Part shown: positions 61,291 to 64,000 of the stretch, one piece after another
Numbering within the stretch: the stretch's first letter is position 1
Layout: the number at the start of each line of letters is the position of its first letter
Source of the DNA: Zeus faber
Lineage: Eukaryota > Chordata > Actinopteri > Zeiformes > Zeidae
DNA: 64,000 nucleotides
Assembly: GCA_960531495.1 (NCBI GenBank)
Contig: OY482852.1
Span: 34,756,117-34,820,116, forward strand
Direction: 5' to 3'
Program-made: the position numbers and the translations under genes
Notes under the pieces: generated by a model
Database searches by the model: none
What the model was told of the DNA's origin: nothing
The model's input: only the letters and a program-made list of their open reading frames with translations

Positions 61291-63799
61291 ACTAGTATGT
61301 GCTGCTTATGTCTTGTTTGTCAACCAGTTTTAGGCCCATATAAAATGTATTTTTCGAGTTCTGATAATTTTCATCAAAGTCTACACATGTGGGAAAAAAT
61401 GCATTTTCAGCTGATTTTAACGTCGATTTGGTGGAACGGTTAAACGCTTCAGTCATTACTCTATGTGACAGTGTCAGACAGTTTAAATACAATGATTAAC
61501 TAGTATGTGCTGCTCAAGTGTTGTTTGTCAGCCAGTTTTAGGCCCTTATAAAATGTATTTTTCGAGTTATGATCATTTTCAGAACTTTGAACGATTTGCT
61601 GTCGAGCTGAATTAGAGAAACACCGAACCATTGTCTCTTTGTAGGTGAATGATTCAGAATGCTGCCGTACACCATATAACTTTAATTAATATGAGGAACA
61701 ATTATTTTGCTTCTTAAGTCTTTCTCAAAGACAGTTTAAATACAATGATGAACTAGTATGTGCTGCTAATGTCTTGTTTGTCAACCAGTTTTAGGCCCAT
61801 ATAAAATGTATTTTTCGAGTTCTGATAATTTTCATCAAAGTCTACACATGTGGGAAAAAATGCATTTTAAGCCGATTTTAACGTCGATTTGGCGGAACGG
61901 TTAAACGCTTCAGTCATTACTCTATGTGACAGTGTCAGACAGTTTAAATACAATGATCAACTAGTATGTGCTGCTAAAGTGTTGTTTGTCAAACAGTTTT
62001 AGGCCCATATAAAATGTATTTTTCGAGTTATGATCATTTTCAGAACTTTGGACGATTTGCTGTGTGTTGTTTGTCAACCAGTTTTAGGCCCATATAAAAT
62101 GTATTTTTCGAGTTATGATCATTTTCAGAACTTTGGACGATTTGCTGTCTAGCTGAATTAGAGAAACACCGAACAATTGTTTCTTTGTAGGTGCATGATT
62201 CAGTATACTGCAGTACAGCATAGAAATTTAATTAATATGATGAACTATTATGTGCTTCTTAAGTGTTTCTCACAGAGTTCTAGGCCCATCTAACATGTAT
62301 TTGTGGAGTTATGATCATTTTCAGAACTTTGGACGATTTGCTGTCGAGCTGAATTAGAGAAACACCGAACCATTGTCTCTTTGTAGGTGAATGATTCAGA
62401 ATGCTGCAGTACACCATATAACTTTAATTAATATGAGGAACAATTATTTTGATTCTTAAGTCTTTCTCAAAGACAGTTTAAATACAATGATAAACTAGTA
62501 TGTGCAGCTAAAGTCTTGTTTGTCAACCAGTTTTAGGCCCATATAAAATGTATTTTTCGAGTTCTGATAATTTTCATCAATGTCTACACGTGGGAAAAAA
62601 CGCAATTTCAGTCGATTTAAACGTCGATTTGGCGGAACGGTTAAACGCTTCAGTCATTACTCTATGTGACAGTGTCAGTCAGTTTAAATACAATGATGAA
62701 CTAGTATGTGCTGCTAAAGTCTTGTTTGTCAACCAGTTTTAGGCCCATATAAAATGTATTTTTCGAGTTCAGATAATTTTCATCAAAGTCTACACGTGGG
62801 AAAAAACGCATTTTCAGTCGATTTAAACGTCGATTTGGCGGAACGGTTAAACACTTCAGTCATTACTCTATCTGACAGTGTCAGACAGTTTAAATACAAT
62901 GATAAACTAGTATGTGCTGCTAAAGTCTTGTTTGTCAACCAGTTTTAGGCCCAAATAAAATGTATTTTTCGAGTTCTGATAATTTTCATCAAAGTCTACA
63001 CGTGAGAAAAAACGCATTTTCAGCCGATTTAAACGTCGAAAAGGCAAATCGGTTGAACGCTTCAGTCATTACTCTATGTGACAGTGTTAGAAAGTGTAAA
63101 TACAATGATAAACTAGTATGTGCTGCTAATGTGTTGTTTGCCAACCAGTTTTAGGCCCATATAAAATGTATTTTTCGAGTTATGATCATTTTCATCAAAG
63201 TCTACACATGTGGGAAAAAATGCATTTTAAGCCGATTTTAACGTCGATTTGGTGGAACGGTTAAACGCTTCAGTCATTACTCTATGTGAAAAGTGTCAGA
63301 CAGTTTAAATACAATGATCAACTAGTATGTGCTGCTAAAGTGTTGTTTGTCAAACAGTTTTAGGCCCATTTAAAATGTATTTTTCGAGTTCTGATAATTT
63401 TCATCAAAGTCTACACGTGGGAAAAAACGCATTTTCAGCCGATTTTAACGTCGATTCGGCGGAACAGTTAAACGCTTCAGTCATTGCTCTATGTGACAGT
63501 GTCAGACAGTTTAAATACAATGATAAACTAGTATGTGCTGCTAAAGTGTTGTTTGTCAAACAGTTTTAGGTCCATATAAAATGTCTTTTTCGAGTTATGA
63601 TCATTTTCAGAACTTTGGACGATTTGCTGTCGAGCTGAATTTGAGAAACACCGAACCATTGTCTCTTTGTAGGTGCATGATTTAGAATGCTGCAGTACAC
63701 CATATAACTTTAATTAATATGAGGAACAATTATTTTGCTTCTTAAGTCTTTCTCAAAGACAGTTTAAATACAATGATGAACTAGTATGTGCTGCTAAAG

Positions 63800-64000
63800 T
63801 GTTGTATGTCAAACAGTTTTAGGCCCATTTAAAATGTATTTGTTGAGTTATGATCATTTTCATCATAGTGTGCACATGTGGGAAAAAACGCATTTTCAGC
63901 CGATTTAAACGTCGAAAAGGCATATTGGTTAAACACTTCAGTCAGTACTCTGTGTGACAGTGTCAGACAGTTTAAATACAATGGTGAACTAGTATATGCT
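63800..64000 (-). repeat. Edge monomer resembling the left array
   Basis: Only here in the right array does the unit read GTGTGCACATGTGGG, CTCTGTGTGACAG and AATGGTGAACTAGTATATGC, as in the reverse complement of the left array. Its neighbours have CTATGTGACAG and AACTAGTATGTGC. It may mark a shift back to the younger satellite type beyond the window. Confidence 0.6.

Larger units (their letters stand above)
52888..64000 (-). repeat. Right satellite array: same A/B satellite, opposite orientation, more diverged
   Basis: Read on the minus strand these are the same monomers as on the left. A here is about 206 bp and B-type blocks show TACTGCAG and GGTTCGGTGTTTCTCTAATT. On the plus strand they appear as CATATAAAATGTATTTTTCG and similar. 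Neighbouring units differ from each other far more than on the left. Several B blocks are fused to a shortened A of about 55-90 bp, and some A units have a private change from CGAAAAGGCG to CGATTTGGCGG. The array starts at 52,888 inside a deleted unit and runs off the right edge. It contains one SINE insertion. Confidence 0.93.

Noticed and set aside
52860..63569. Repeated 64-codon open frames in the right array
   Set aside because: Same reason: they are the opposite-strand reading of the A monomer, start at non-ATG codons and vary as the satellite does.

Overview
The window looks like a piece of a vertebrate, most likely teleost fish, genome. There are no bacterial-style gene runs. The evidence is large tandem satellite arrays, a tRNA-derived SINE with the tail motif common in fish genomes, a hAT transposon remnant, a decayed endogenous retrovirus whose primer-binding site matches vertebrate tRNA-Trp, and exon fragments with splice-site-like borders. 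I see no intact host gene.

Layout. (1) 1-31,275: a dense satellite array built from two monomers, A (207/208 bp, about 110 copies) and B (196 bp, about 39 copies). B is a diverged relative of A. They form nested higher-order repeats of 820, 1,442, 2,042, 4,100/4,516 and 7,785 bp. (2) 31,276-52,887: a 21.6-kb non-satellite island made mostly of transposon debris. It holds an orphan exon on each strand next to the array, a 406-bp foldback element, a broken SGNH-hydrolase-like multi-exon pseudogene (34.2-35.8 kb, plus strand), a short pol/env fragment of one retrovirus (36.2-36.8 kb), copies of an unclassified dispersed repeat (36.95-38.1 and 46.7-47.4 kb), a minus-strand endogenous retrovirus (38.2-46.5 kb), a hAT remnant abutting an LTR-like fragment (48.4-49.9 kb), and about 3 kb where I recognise little. 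(3) 52,888-64,000: the same A/B satellite in the opposite orientation. It is more diverged, has its own 870-bp higher-order unit, and carries one SINE with a target-site duplication.

The retrovirus reads, in its own 5' to 3' direction (descending coordinates): LTR, tRNA-Trp primer site, long repeat-rich leader with a splice donor, gag, a Pol linker without a visible protease, reverse transcriptase, RNase H, integrase, and a shortened env. It has stop codons, frameshifts, no visible protease motif, an env internal deletion and no recognisable 3' LTR, so it cannot be functional as it stands. One stretch, RNase H through the integrase core, is still open for 549 codons.

The main biological interest is the satellite. 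It has recent, nearly perfect multi-kilobase duplications on one side of the island, and an older, inverted, differently organised array on the other. All the 60-80 residue open frames inside the arrays begin at TTG and follow the repeat, so I do not count them as genes.
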